DNA of 64,000 nucleotides from positions 1-64,000 of the forward strand of contig NZ_FUIA01000020.1 of assembly GCF_900163665.1 (NCBI RefSeq), in the 5' to 3' direction. The notes below the pieces were generated by a model that made no database searches, was not told the origin of the DNA, and saw only the letters and a list, made by a program, of their open reading frames with translations. Position numbers and translations under genes: made by a program. This document shows positions 1 to 7,923 of the stretch, piece after piece; the first letter of the stretch is position 1; each line of letters opens with the position of its first letter. Origin of the DNA: Frigoribacterium sp. JB110 (GTDB taxonomy: Bacteria; Actinomycetota; Actinomycetes; Actinomycetales; Microbacteriaceae).

Positions 1-186
1 CATGCCCTCACCATCCCATCAACCTCCGACATTCCCGCCGTCCAGACTCCCGAGAGCCACCCACACACACGACCGTCACCCAACCGAGACAATCCGCCGG
101 CGCCTCGACCCGAACCGGGCGCTCCCCGCTCCGCGACAAAGTCGCCTCGGACCCGACCGCCCGGCCGGAAGCCCCCGCGGCGTCTG
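1..186. other. left-edge intergenic stretch, no gene seen
   Basis: No convincing coding sequence. The window opens with the complement of an ATG (positions 3 to 1) with a loose purine-rich stretch before it, so a minus-strand gene could start exactly at the edge, but nothing of its body is visible. Confidence 0.4.
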
Positions 187-1041
187 TCAGGCTCGCGCGA
201 GAACCCCCGCCAGCCGCTCCCGCACCTCGTCGTCCAGTCCGATCAGCGGTCGCGGCAGGCAGGGGCGCCTCACGAGGCCGAACTGCTCGGCGATGGCCGC
301 CATCACCCGCAGGCCGCCGCCTGCCTCGGCATAGATCTCCCACAGTTCCTGCAGGTCGTCCTCGCCCGTCTGCCACAGCCGCACCGCCTCATCCGGCAGC
401 GTCCCCGCCAGCACCGAGTACCAGGCATCGCTCCCGGCCGCCTTCCCCGCTGCGGCGAACGCGTCGCCGGACACGCCGATGGTCACGTGCTCGGGAATCA
501 TGCTCCGGATGCGCGACACGAGCGCCGCCGCAGCCTCCGGATGCGCGGGAACGCCCGGGATCTTGATCGACGCGATGCCATCGATCTCGGCGACCCTGGC
601 GTACATCTCCGGGGTGAACGCGTAACCGGTTGTGCGCGGGTTGTCGTAGACGACGATCGGCAGCTCGCTCTGCCCCGCCACATCGCGGAACAGCCCGAGC
701 ACCTCGTCGTCGCTCAGCGGCTGATACGAGACGGGAGCGAGCAGCACGCCATCCGCACCTGCCTCCGTCGCATCGGCGACGTGCTCGATCACGTGGCGCG
801 TCCGGGTGGCGCCGACTCCGGCGAGAACCGGCTTCTCACCCGAGTTCTCCACCGCGATCCGCAGCGCGGCTGCTCGCTCCTCGCGCGACAGATACGCGTA
901 CGACCCTGTCGACCCGAGAGCCGTGATCGAGGAGACCGAGCTGGCCGCCACCCGACGCACGATCCCCGCATACGCCTGCTCGTCGATCCGGTCGTCGACG
1001 AAGGGGGTGAGGGGGAACGCACTGACGCCGGTGAAGGTCAT
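187..1041 (-). CDS. DapA/NanA-family aldolase (dihydrodipicolinate synthase-like)
   Basis: Class I aldolase of the dihydrodipicolinate synthase / N-acetylneuraminate lyase family: cytosolic, forms a Schiff base with a keto acid such as pyruvate and makes or breaks a C-C bond. The 284-residue length is typical. Lys160 in ASIKIPG is the expected Schiff-base lysine and Tyr132 in VVYDNPRTTGY its partner. The family's GTTGE loop reads GSTGS (residues 43-47), so a housekeeping DapA role is unlikely; the substrate is open, with sugar-acid or hydroxyproline-type aldolases as alternatives. The ATG at 1041 follows a TACGCT hexamer by six bases, which favours it over a longer reading from 1212. Divergent from the drug-export ABC pair. 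Confidence 0.85.
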   Translation of the reverse strand: MTFTGVSAFPLTPFVDDRIDEQAYAGIVRRVAASSVSSITALGSTGSYAYLSREERAAALRIAVENSGEKPVLAGVGATRTRHVIEHVADATEAGADGVLLAPVSYQPLSDDEVLGLFRDVAGQSELPIVVYDNPRTTGYAFTPEMYARVAEIDGIASIKIPGVPAHPEAAAALVSRIRSMIPEHVTIGVSGDAFAAAGKAAGSDAWYSVLAGTLPDEAVRLWQTGEDDLQELWEIYAEAGGGLRVMAAIAEQFGLVRRPCLPRPLIGLDDEVRERLAGVLARA

Positions 1042-1047
1042 GGTGTC

Positions 1048-1053
1048 AGCGTA
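1048..1053 (-). promoter_or_regulatory. -10 hexamer of the DapA-family gene
   Basis: TACGCT on the minus strand, six bases before the ATG at 1041; implies a leaderless transcript. Confidence 0.55.
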
Positions 1054-1150
1054 CGACCCTCCGAGCGTGCCGTTCGTCGACTGATGCGGTCCGCTTGCGT
1101 CCGGACGCAGGGGCTCCCTCGCCCACAAGGCGTCCGCTCGCGTCCATACA

Positions 1151-1196
1151 CACGAAACCCGCGTGAAAGCGGCGTGAAAGCGCCGGCCGCCAGACT
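1151..1196 (+). promoter_or_regulatory. three 11-bp-phased heptamers and -10, likely SARP operator
   Basis: Three direct heptamers start at 1151 (CACGAAA), 1162 (CGTGAAA) and 1173 (CGTGAAA), each 11 bp apart. A -10-like CAGACT (1191-1196) lies 11 bp beyond the last one and six bases before the ATG at 1203. Direct heptamers repeated every 11 bp are the known binding pattern of SARP activators of the DnrI/AfsR type, and a SARP-type gene lies just beyond the two ABC genes. That it binds here is inference. Confidence 0.55.
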
Positions 1197-1202
1197 CGTG
1201 GC

Positions 1203-2237
1203 ATGACCACACTTCAGCACACAGACGCTCAGCGCGTGAGCACGAGCGGGAACGCCGTCGACGCCCGCGGGCTCGTGAGGGACTTCGGCGACTTCCGCGC
1301 CGTGGACGGCGTCGACCTGACGATCCGTCGCGGCGAGGTGTTCGGGCTGCTCGGCCCGAACGGCGCGGGCAAGACCACGATCGTCCAGATGCTCGCGACT
1401 CTGCTTCCGATCACCGACGGCGAGGCCGAGATCTTCGGCGTCGACGTGCGGCGCGCACCGCACAAGATCCGGCAGCTCGTCGGCGTCACGGGGCAGTACG
1501 CCTCGGTCGATGAGAACCTCACCGCCGCCGAGAACCTGTGGCTGTTCGGCCGACTGCTGGGCTTCAGCTCGCGGCACGCGAAGCAGACCGCCGCCGAAAT
1601 GCTCGGCAAGTTCGGGCTGGAAGACGCCGCCAGACGCCAGATCAAGAACTTCTCCGGCGGCATGCGCAGACGCCTCGACCTGGCGGCCTCACTCATCGCC
1701 CGCCCGCCGCTCATCTTCCTCGATGAGCCGACCACCGGACTCGACCCGCGCACCCGCGGCCAGATGTGGGACACGATCCGCGAGCTCGTCTCATCCGGAT
1801 CGACCATCCTGCTGACGACGCAGTACCTGGACGAAGCGGACCAGCTCGCCGACCGGATCGCGGTGATCGACCACGGCCGCAAGGTCGCAGAGGGCACTCC
1901 GGATGAGCTCAAGCGCTCGGTCGGGACGTCGACGCTGAACCTGCGCCTCACCTCGCACGACGACCTCGACACGGCCCTTCGCGCCGTCGCGGAGGTCGCG
2001 CGCGAGGAGCCGGTTCCCACCCCGGAATCCGGCGGCCTCAGTGTTCCGCTGCCCGACGCGAACGACGCGGCGGACATCCTCATCCGACTGCGCGAGGTCG
2101 GTCTGTCGATCGCCTCGGCATCCGTGCAGCAGCCGACGCTCGATGAGGTGTTCCTCGCGATCACCGGCCGCCCGACCGACGCGTACGACGCCATCGACGC
2201 CGAACGCGCCCAGAGCACTCAGGAGGCCAGCGCATGA
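1203..2237 (+). CDS. ABC exporter ATPase, DrrA (daunorubicin resistance) family
   Basis: ATP-binding subunit of an ABC-2 type exporter, probably powering efflux of a drug or lipid with the permease that follows. The 344-residue protein shows Walker A GPNGAGKTT, signature FSGGMRRRLDL, Walker B LIFLDEPTTGLD and an H-loop region (TTQYLDEAD), plus the C-terminal domain of about 100 residues usual for DrrA-type ATPases. Its stop overlaps the next start (ATGA at 2234-2237), so the two are translationally coupled. No Shine-Dalgarno is visible; a -10-like hexamer six bases upstream suggests leaderless translation. The phased heptamers upstream suggest control by the neighbouring SARP protein. The exported substrate cannot be read from the sequence. 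Confidence 0.9.
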   Translation: MTTLQHTDAQRVSTSGNAVDARGLVRDFGDFRAVDGVDLTIRRGEVFGLLGPNGAGKTTIVQMLATLLPITDGEAEIFGVDVRRAPHKIRQLVGVTGQYASVDENLTAAENLWLFGRLLGFSSRHAKQTAAEMLGKFGLEDAARRQIKNFSGGMRRRLDLAASLIARPPLIFLDEPTTGLDPRTRGQMWDTIRELVSSGSTILLTTQYLDEADQLADRIAVIDHGRKVAEGTPDELKRSVGTSTLNLRLTSHDDLDTALRAVAEVAREEPVPTPESGGLSVPLPDANDAADILIRLREVGLSIASASVQQPTLDEVFLAITGRPTDAYDAIDAERAQSTQEASA

Positions 2238-3037
2238 CCACCGTTTCCCTCGACATCCAGCTGTCGTCGCGCCCCCGAGTCAGCGACACCATCAGCCAGA
2301 CCCTCTCGATGGCATGGCGCGCGCTGATGAAGATGCGCCGCAACCCGGAGCAGATGTTCGACGTCGTGCTTCAGCCGCTGCTGTTCACCGCGATGTTCAC
2401 CTTCATCTTCGGCGGGGCGATCTCCGGATCCGTCGCAGAGTACCTGCCGGTGATCATCCCCGGCATCCTCGCTCAGACGGCGCTGACCGCCTCGATGGCC
2501 ACCGGCACCCAGCTGCGCGAGGACATGGACAAGGGCGTGTTCGATCGCTTCAAGGCACTCCCGATCGCGCGCATCTCGCCGCTCGCCGGCCCGATGGTCG
2601 CCGATCTCGTGCGCTACGGGCTCGCCGCGACCCTGACGATCCTCACGGGCCTCGCAATGGGGTACCGCCCCGACGGCGGGATCCTCGGCGTTCTGGGGTG
2701 CTGGCTGCTCACGATCATCGCCGGCTGGTCTCTGGCATGGATCTTCTGCTGGCTCGGCACGGTCGCCCGTTCCGCGCAGGCCGTGCAGGGCATCTCGATG
2801 ATGATCCTGTTCCCGCTGACGTTCCTCTCGAATGCCTTCGTGCCGGCCGAGACCCTGCCGGGCTGGCTGCAGGCGTTCGTCAACGTCAACCCCGTGTCGC
2901 ACGTCGTCACCGCCTGCCGCGACCTGATCAACGAGGGCCGGATCACCGGCGAGGTCGGCTGGGCGCTGCTCGGCTGCGTCGTGGTCGTCGCGATCTTCGC
3001 GCCCCTCGCCGTGCGCTCCTACAGTCGAAAGATGTAG
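2234..3037 (+). CDS. ABC-2 type export permease (DrrB-like)
   Basis: Membrane partner of the preceding ATPase; 267 residues with about six hydrophobic segments and the ABC-2 pattern near the C-terminus (FLSNAFVPAETLPGWLQAF, then NPVSHVV). An N-terminal cytosolic segment of about 45 residues precedes the first membrane span. The start codon overlaps the ATPase stop. The stop (3035-3037) is one base from the stop of the SARP gene coming from the other strand, leaving no room for a terminator between the convergent genes. Confidence 0.88.
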   Translation: MTTVSLDIQLSSRPRVSDTISQTLSMAWRALMKMRRNPEQMFDVVLQPLLFTAMFTFIFGGAISGSVAEYLPVIIPGILAQTALTASMATGTQLREDMDKGVFDRFKALPIARISPLAGPMVADLVRYGLAATLTILTGLAMGYRPDGGILGVLGCWLLTIIAGWSLAWIFCWLGTVARSAQAVQGISMMILFPLTFLSNAFVPAETLPGWLQAFVNVNPVSHVVTACRDLINEGRITGEVGWALLGCVVVVAIFAPLAVRSYSRKM

Positions 3038-3038
3038 G

Positions 3039-6000
3039 TCATCCGGCGAGCAGGCGTTCCGCCGCGGTGCGGGCCTCATCCAGGAGGTCGGCGCCGCGGC
3101 GGTCGCCGTATTCGGCGCTGATGCGGGCGAGGGCCCCGGGCGCGACGCGCTCGGCGTCGGCAACCGCATCATCCCAGCGCAGCGGGCCGCTCAAGCGCGG
3201 GTAGCCGAAGCGCTCGGCGAGCACGAGCAGCCGGATGGCCTCTTCCGCGCCGAGAGCGTCGTCGCGGATGGCCCACAGGCCGAGCGCGAACAGCACGAGC
3301 CCGGCGACGGGGTAGTCGAGGAAGCCGGATGGGTAGCCAGCTCCCTCATGTCCTGCGAGCAGCCGGTGCAGCCGAGGCCGCAGCGACTGGAACAGCTCGC
3401 GACCGGACTCCTCGTCGCCGTACCGGGCTTCCGCGGCGAGGCAGCCGGACTCTGCGGCCAGCGTCCACGGAGCGATATCGTCGAGGCCGGTCAGACCGGC
3501 GCCCCAGACCTCGGACCTGCTGCGCGTGACCGCCTTGCGGTACGCGGACAGCCCGGCTTCCGTATGCCCCCGCGCGATCTCGAGATTCGCGCGGGTCAGC
3601 AGCGCCGCCCCACGGTCCGGGCCGCTCAGCGCCGCCGAGAGCTCCTCGATCCGCTCGACGTCGCGCGCAGCCTGTTCGAGATCGCCCTGCTCAATCTCGT
3701 CGGTCGCGATCGTGGCCGCCACCTGGACCGCTTCCCCTTCTGCCCCGACCCGCTCCAGGACCGGTAGCGCCTCACGCGCATATCGCGCCGACTCCTTGTG
3801 GTCACCGAGCTGTCCGTACAGCGACGACAGCTCCGACAGCACAGTCGCCCGCGCCCACGGACCGTCCTCGCCGCGCACGAGTTCGAGCGCCCGTCGGCAC
3901 GCGTCGATGGCGATCTGCGGGTTGCCGCCGTTCTCGCTCTCGTGCGTGCGATACAGCCAGCCGAGCGCCCGCACCGCACGATGAGGGGAATCGACGAGGG
4001 CGCGGCATCGCGAGATCGCGTCGTGCCTGCAGGTCGATGAGAAGGACAGCGCAAACGAGATCAGCGCCTCGAGCAGCGGATCCGACGCGTGCTGGGCAGT
4101 CCGGTCGAGAACAGCCAGCAGTCTGTCGACGTGCCCTGTCGGGCCGCCGAGGCTCGAGAGCAGGGCGAACGCAACAGCGGCACGGCTGATGCCCACCAGT
4201 TCGCCCGGCGGGTCCCACCCGTCGAGGAGATCGGCGAAGGACTCCGTGAGCGCACGCGTGCGGCTCATCCCGCCCCGGATGCCGCCCAAGCCGCCCAGCG
4301 CGGCGAACATCCGCACGGCGGCAGCCGGTTCGCCATCGGCGATCGCTCGGCGCAGCACGTCGATGAGGTTGGTCTCCTCGACGGCGAGGGCGTCGACCGC
4401 CGCCAGCTGGTGAGGACCGTACAGCCGCGTCGCCGCATGCTGTGCCAGGGCGCCAGCCCACTCCCGCTGAGCGGCGCGGGCGGCCTGCTCGTCGTCAGCC
4501 TCGGCCAACCGGATCAACCCGAACTCACGCACGGTCTCGAGCATCCGATATCGCACCCGGTCACCCTCGTCGGCGACTGTCACCAGCGACTGCGCGACCA
4601 GGTCGGAGACGGCATCGAGCGCGTCTGCGCCGAACAGCGACTCCGCCCCGTCGAGCGCGAAGCCGTCCTGGAACACGGCGAGCCGGCGCAGAGCCCGTCG
4701 TTCCCGGTCGGCGAGCAGGTTCCACGACCAGTCGATCACGGCGAGCAGCGTCTGGTGCCTGTCGGGCGCGGAACGGTCGCCGCCGCGCAGCAGAGCGAAG
4801 CGGTCGGACAATCGGCGGAGGATCTCGTCGACGGACATCGATCGGGTACGCGCGGCAGCCAGTTCGATCGCCAGCGGGAGCCCGTCGAGCCGGCCGACGA
4901 GTTCGCGCACGGTCTCATCCGACAGCCGCGTGTCAGGGCGAGCGGCGGTGGCACGCTCGATGAACAGGGAGACTCCATCCCGCGGCGTGAGCTGCGCCAG
5001 CGGGTACACGCTCTCCGCCGCGATCGCAAGCGGAGCACGCGAGGTGATGAGGATGGTCAGACTCGGCACGCTCGCGACAAGGAAGGCCGCGAGATCTGCG
5101 ACCGCGTCGACGATGTGCTCGCAGTTGTCGAGCACCAGAAGGGTCGGCGCCTGAGCGAGCTGCTCGGCGACGCGTCCGCGCACGTCCGCACGCTGCGCTG
5201 GCGTGAGCGCGCGCCGGGACGAGACCGAATCGCGCACGCCGAGGGCCGCACCGACCTCGGCGATCACATCGTCGCCCGCGGTGACGCCGACGAGCTCGAC
5301 GAGGTGAACCACCGGCTGGTCCGCCTGCCGCGCGACCACGTTCGCAAGGCGGGTCTTGCCGAGGCCACCTGGCCCGAGCACCGTCGTCACGCGCGAGCGG
5401 CGCAGCAGCGCACGGACCGCCTCGATGTCGTGGTCGCGCCCGACGAGCGAACTTGTGTCGTATCGGATGCCGGACCTCACCGGACGGTCGCGGGCGAGCA
5501 GCTCCCGATGCAGCGCCTGCAGTTCGGGCGACGGGTCGACACCGAGTCGGTCGGCGAGATCGGCGCGCAGGCGCTCGTACCTCGCCAGCGCGGCGGGCGC
5601 GCCCTCGACCGCGGCGACGCTGCGCAGCAATGCCGCGACATCGGCGTCGCGTTCCGCATCGCGCAGCAGCGGCAGCGCCTCGGCGTGCTGGCCCTGCGCT
5701 TCGAGCGTCCGCCCGAGCACGAAGTCGTCGTCGCGCCCGGCATCGCGCACGATCCGGGCAGCGCGCCCGGCGGCCTGGAGGTCTCCCGCGGCGAGCGCGC
5801 GAGGTGCTTCTGCCGCCGCCGCATCGACACGCCACACGTCGATGTCATCGCGGTCGAGCGAGAGCCGGTACCCGCTGTCGGTGCGCGCGATCACGTCGGC
5901 TGACGTGGCCTTCCTCGCGCGCGACACGACGACCTGCAGGGCGCCGACCGGGTTCTCCGGCCGCGCATCCGGCCAGATCTCGTCTGCGAGCCGCTCCTCC

Positions 6001-6119
6001 GATACGACCCGCCCACCCGCGTCCACCAGAGCAAGCAGCAGCGCCCTGGTGCGCTCGCCTCTGATGCGCGTGCCCGCCCACGCAGCGCCGTCGATCAGGC
6101 GCAGGCGCGGTTCGGTCAC
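3039..6119 (-). CDS. SARP/AfsR-type regulator: wHTH-BTAD, NB-ARC ATPase, TPR
   Basis: Large 1026-residue cytosolic regulator. Order of domains: OmpR-like winged helix (about 15-88, with EIWPDARPENPVGALQVVVS), bacterial transcriptional activation domain (about 95-212), an NB-ARC/STAND ATPase with Walker A GPGGLGKT at 249-256 and TLLVLDNCEH as Walker B, and a long C-terminal helical region rich in Ala/Arg pairs consistent with TPR repeats. Proteins of this layout activate secondary-metabolite or export genes in actinobacteria. GTG start at 6119 with GGAGG upstream. It converges on the DrrAB-like pair, whose promoter carries SARP-type heptamers, so that pair is the likely target. The ligand sensed by the STAND module is unknown. 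Confidence 0.88.
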   Translation of the reverse strand: MTEPRLRLIDGAAWAGTRIRGERTRALLLALVDAGGRVVSEERLADEIWPDARPENPVGALQVVVSRARKATSADVIARTDSGYRLSLDRDDIDVWRVDAAAAEAPRALAAGDLQAAGRAARIVRDAGRDDDFVLGRTLEAQGQHAEALPLLRDAERDADVAALLRSVAAVEGAPAALARYERLRADLADRLGVDPSPELQALHRELLARDRPVRSGIRYDTSSLVGRDHDIEAVRALLRRSRVTTVLGPGGLGKTRLANVVARQADQPVVHLVELVGVTAGDDVIAEVGAALGVRDSVSSRRALTPAQRADVRGRVAEQLAQAPTLLVLDNCEHIVDAVADLAAFLVASVPSLTILITSRAPLAIAAESVYPLAQLTPRDGVSLFIERATAARPDTRLSDETVRELVGRLDGLPLAIELAAARTRSMSVDEILRRLSDRFALLRGGDRSAPDRHQTLLAVIDWSWNLLADRERRALRRLAVFQDGFALDGAESLFGADALDAVSDLVAQSLVTVADEGDRVRYRMLETVREFGLIRLAEADDEQAARAAQREWAGALAQHAATRLYGPHQLAAVDALAVEETNLIDVLRRAIADGEPAAAVRMFAALGGLGGIRGGMSRTRALTESFADLLDGWDPPGELVGISRAAVAFALLSSLGGPTGHVDRLLAVLDRTAQHASDPLLEALISFALSFSSTCRHDAISRCRALVDSPHRAVRALGWLYRTHESENGGNPQIAIDACRRALELVRGEDGPWARATVLSELSSLYGQLGDHKESARYAREALPVLERVGAEGEAVQVAATIATDEIEQGDLEQAARDVERIEELSAALSGPDRGAALLTRANLEIARGHTEAGLSAYRKAVTRSRSEVWGAGLTGLDDIAPWTLAAESGCLAAEARYGDEESGRELFQSLRPRLHRLLAGHEGAGYPSGFLDYPVAGLVLFALGLWAIRDDALGAEEAIRLLVLAERFGYPRLSGPLRWDDAVADAERVAPGALARISAEYGDRRGADLLDEARTAAERLLAG

Positions 6120-6230
6120 GTCGTCCTCCGGGTCTCCGTGCGGCGCAGCGGCCGCCGCGATTCCCAGCCTAGGCGGCGAGCCTGCCCACGCGCTCCCCCT
6201 CGGCCTTCCTCCGCCCTGGCCTCACAACAG

Positions 6231-6295
6231 CCGTTCCGGTGCCGAACATCGACCGCGAACCGGCCAGAGAAGGTCGATTTCTGACACCGGAGCGG
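6231..6295. repeat. 65-bp palindromic element, copy 1 (3'-end hairpin)
   Basis: Imperfect inverted repeat: left arm begins CCGTTCCGGTGCCGAACATC, right arm ends GACACCGGAGCGG, with long complementary arms around a short centre. It lies 12 nt beyond the histidine phosphatase stop. Nearly the same sequence recurs at 57849-57910 and a diverged relative at 12354-12418. Confidence 0.75.
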
Positions 6296-6306
6296 CAACG
6301 CGGGAC

Positions 6307-6843
6307 CTACCCGCCCACGCGCCGCGCGGCGAAGGCATCGCCTTCTCGAGTGAGCAGCACCACCTCGCCGTTGAGGATGCGGGGGCAGTCCTGGCCGGTC
6401 AGCTCGGAGACGGTGAGCCGGATGAGCGTGCCGTGCGCCACGACGATCGCACTGCGCCCGTCTTCGGCGAGCGCGCGCACCGCGGCCGCACCGCGCGAGA
6501 CGACGTCGACGATCGGCTCCGCGCCGGGAAAATCCTCGTCCGGCCAGCGCTCGTGCGCCTCGGCCACGGCGACGCCCTCAGCCTCGCCGTATCCGCGTTC
6601 GACCAGGGCGTCATCCAGCTCGACGGCGACGTCCCCCACGCAGTCCGAGATGATCTCGGCGGTCTCCCTCGCCCTGCCCAGCGGCGACGCCACGATCCGG
6701 TGCCACACCGCAACCGACAGCGCTCGCCCCGTCGCATCCGCCTGCGCGCGACCGTAGCCGTCCAGCGGCACGTCCGTGCGCCCCTGCATTCGGCGGGCAC
6801 GGTTCCATTCCGTGCGCCCATGGCGCACCAGCGCCAGGCTCAC
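6307..6843 (-). CDS. histidine phosphatase (phosphoglycerate mutase-like)
   Basis: Small member (178 residues) of the histidine phosphatase superfamily, which removes phosphate through a phosphohistidine. The RHGRTEWN motif at residues 7-14 carries the catalytic His8; the second conserved histidine is in VVAHGTLIR. Start is GTG at 6843, whose bases overlap the stop of the ABC ATPase (GTGA), so it is the last gene of the transporter operon and co-translated with it. That coupling suggests it acts on the imported compound or its breakdown product; alternatives are a CobC- or broad-specificity sugar phosphatase. A palindromic element 12 nt after the stop probably ends transcription. Confidence 0.85.
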   Translation of the reverse strand: MSLALVRHGRTEWNRARRMQGRTDVPLDGYGRAQADATGRALSVAVWHRIVASPLGRARETAEIISDCVGDVAVELDDALVERGYGEAEGVAVAEAHERWPDEDFPGAEPIVDVVSRGAAAVRALAEDGRSAIVVAHGTLIRLTVSELTGQDCPRILNGEVVLLTREGDAFAARRVGG

Positions 6844-7913
6844 GCGGCGACCGCCTCGCCCGTCGCCCGCACCGCCGACGCGGGCGACGGGTAGACCACC
6901 GCATCGTCGACCTGCACGCGCACCCGCTCCCCCACGCGGAGCCGCTCACCGACCACGCGCACGCGCATCTCGAGCCCGGCCCAATCAGCGACCACGTCGC
7001 TCCCGGACGGCGCGAACAGCGACGAGCGCACGGTCGCGTCGCCCGACGGGTCGGACACCAGCCGCACGGCGCCTGGTGAGATCGCCGCGCACGCGTCGCC
7101 GTCCGGCGTTCCCTGTGCGCAGGCGATGGCGAAGGGATGGCTGTCCGCGCGGAACACGCCGCGCGCAACGGCACCGTCGACGAGCGTCGCATCGGAGAGG
7201 AAGCGCGCGACGAACGGCGCCGCTGGTTCGCTCAGCAGCTCCTCGGGGGTGCCGATCTGCTGGATCCTGCCGCCGTCGAGCACCGCCACCCTGTCGGCGA
7301 GCGCCATCGCCTCCGCGCGGTCGTGGGTGACGTGGATCACCGTCAGACCCAGCTCACGAGTGAGCGTGTGCAGCTCGAGCCTGAGCCGATCGCGCAGCGG
7401 TTCGTCGAGCGCGGAGAGCGCCTCGTCGAGCAGCAGCACCCTCGGCCGGGCGACCAGCGCCCTGGCGAGGGCGATGCGCTGGCGCTGCCCTCCGGAGAGC
7501 GTCGCAGGGTCGCGCTGGGCGTACCCCTCCAACCCGACCAGCTCGAGGGTCTCGGCCACACGGACGCGGCGCTCGGCGCGCGGGACGCCCGCGCGCCGCA
7601 GCGGGTACTCGACGTTGCGCCCGACGTTCCAGTGCGGCCACACGGCGTGCTGCTGGAACACCATGCCGAGACCCCGTTTCTCCGGCGGATCGAAGTCGCC
7701 CCGTCCCGCCACCGCGCGGTCGCCGATCAGAACGGCGCCGGATGAGGGAGGTGTGAACCCTGCGATCGTGCGCAGCAGCGTGGTCTTGCCGGAACCGGAC
7801 GGGCCGACCAGTGCGAGGAACTCGCCGTCGGCGACGCGCAAGTCGACGTCCTGCAGACCGAGCGCACCGCCGGGGAAGCGGACGAAGACGGAATCGAGGG
7901 TGACGGATGACAT
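6840..7913 (-). CDS. ABC importer ATPase, Fe3+/phosphonate (FbpC/PhnT) type
   Basis: ATP-binding subunit of an importer; 357 residues with Walker A GPSGSGKTT, signature LSGGQRQRIAL, Walker B LLLDEALSALD, switch histidine in HVTHDRAEAM, and a C-terminal TOBE-like domain from about residue 240 (GEEL-type linker then short beta repeats). This belongs to the class serving ferric iron, thiamine, 2-aminoethylphosphonate and spermidine uptake. ATG at 7913, 10 bp after the permease stop; its stop overlaps the phosphatase start. Substrate is inferred from the phosphatases around it, not from this protein. Confidence 0.88.
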   Translation of the reverse strand: MSSVTLDSVFVRFPGGALGLQDVDLRVADGEFLALVGPSGSGKTTLLRTIAGFTPPSSGAVLIGDRAVAGRGDFDPPEKRGLGMVFQQHAVWPHWNVGRNVEYPLRRAGVPRAERRVRVAETLELVGLEGYAQRDPATLSGGQRQRIALARALVARPRVLLLDEALSALDEPLRDRLRLELHTLTRELGLTVIHVTHDRAEAMALADRVAVLDGGRIQQIGTPEELLSEPAAPFVARFLSDATLVDGAVARGVFRADSHPFAIACAQGTPDGDACAAISPGAVRLVSDPSGDATVRSSLFAPSGSDVVADWAGLEMRVRVVGERLRVGERVRVQVDDAVVYPSPASAVRATGEAVAA

Positions 7914-7923
7914 CCGGATACTC

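Noticed and set aside
1-3. Minus-strand gene start at the window edge
   Set aside because: Only the ATG complement is visible; no codons to judge.
187-1041. Housekeeping dapA
   Set aside because: Schiff-base lysine is present but the GTTGE loop is GSTGS and there is no lysine-pathway neighbour; kept as family-level call.
4089-5903. 604-codon plus-strand frame
   Set aside because: Antisense to the SARP gene, no recognisable domain.
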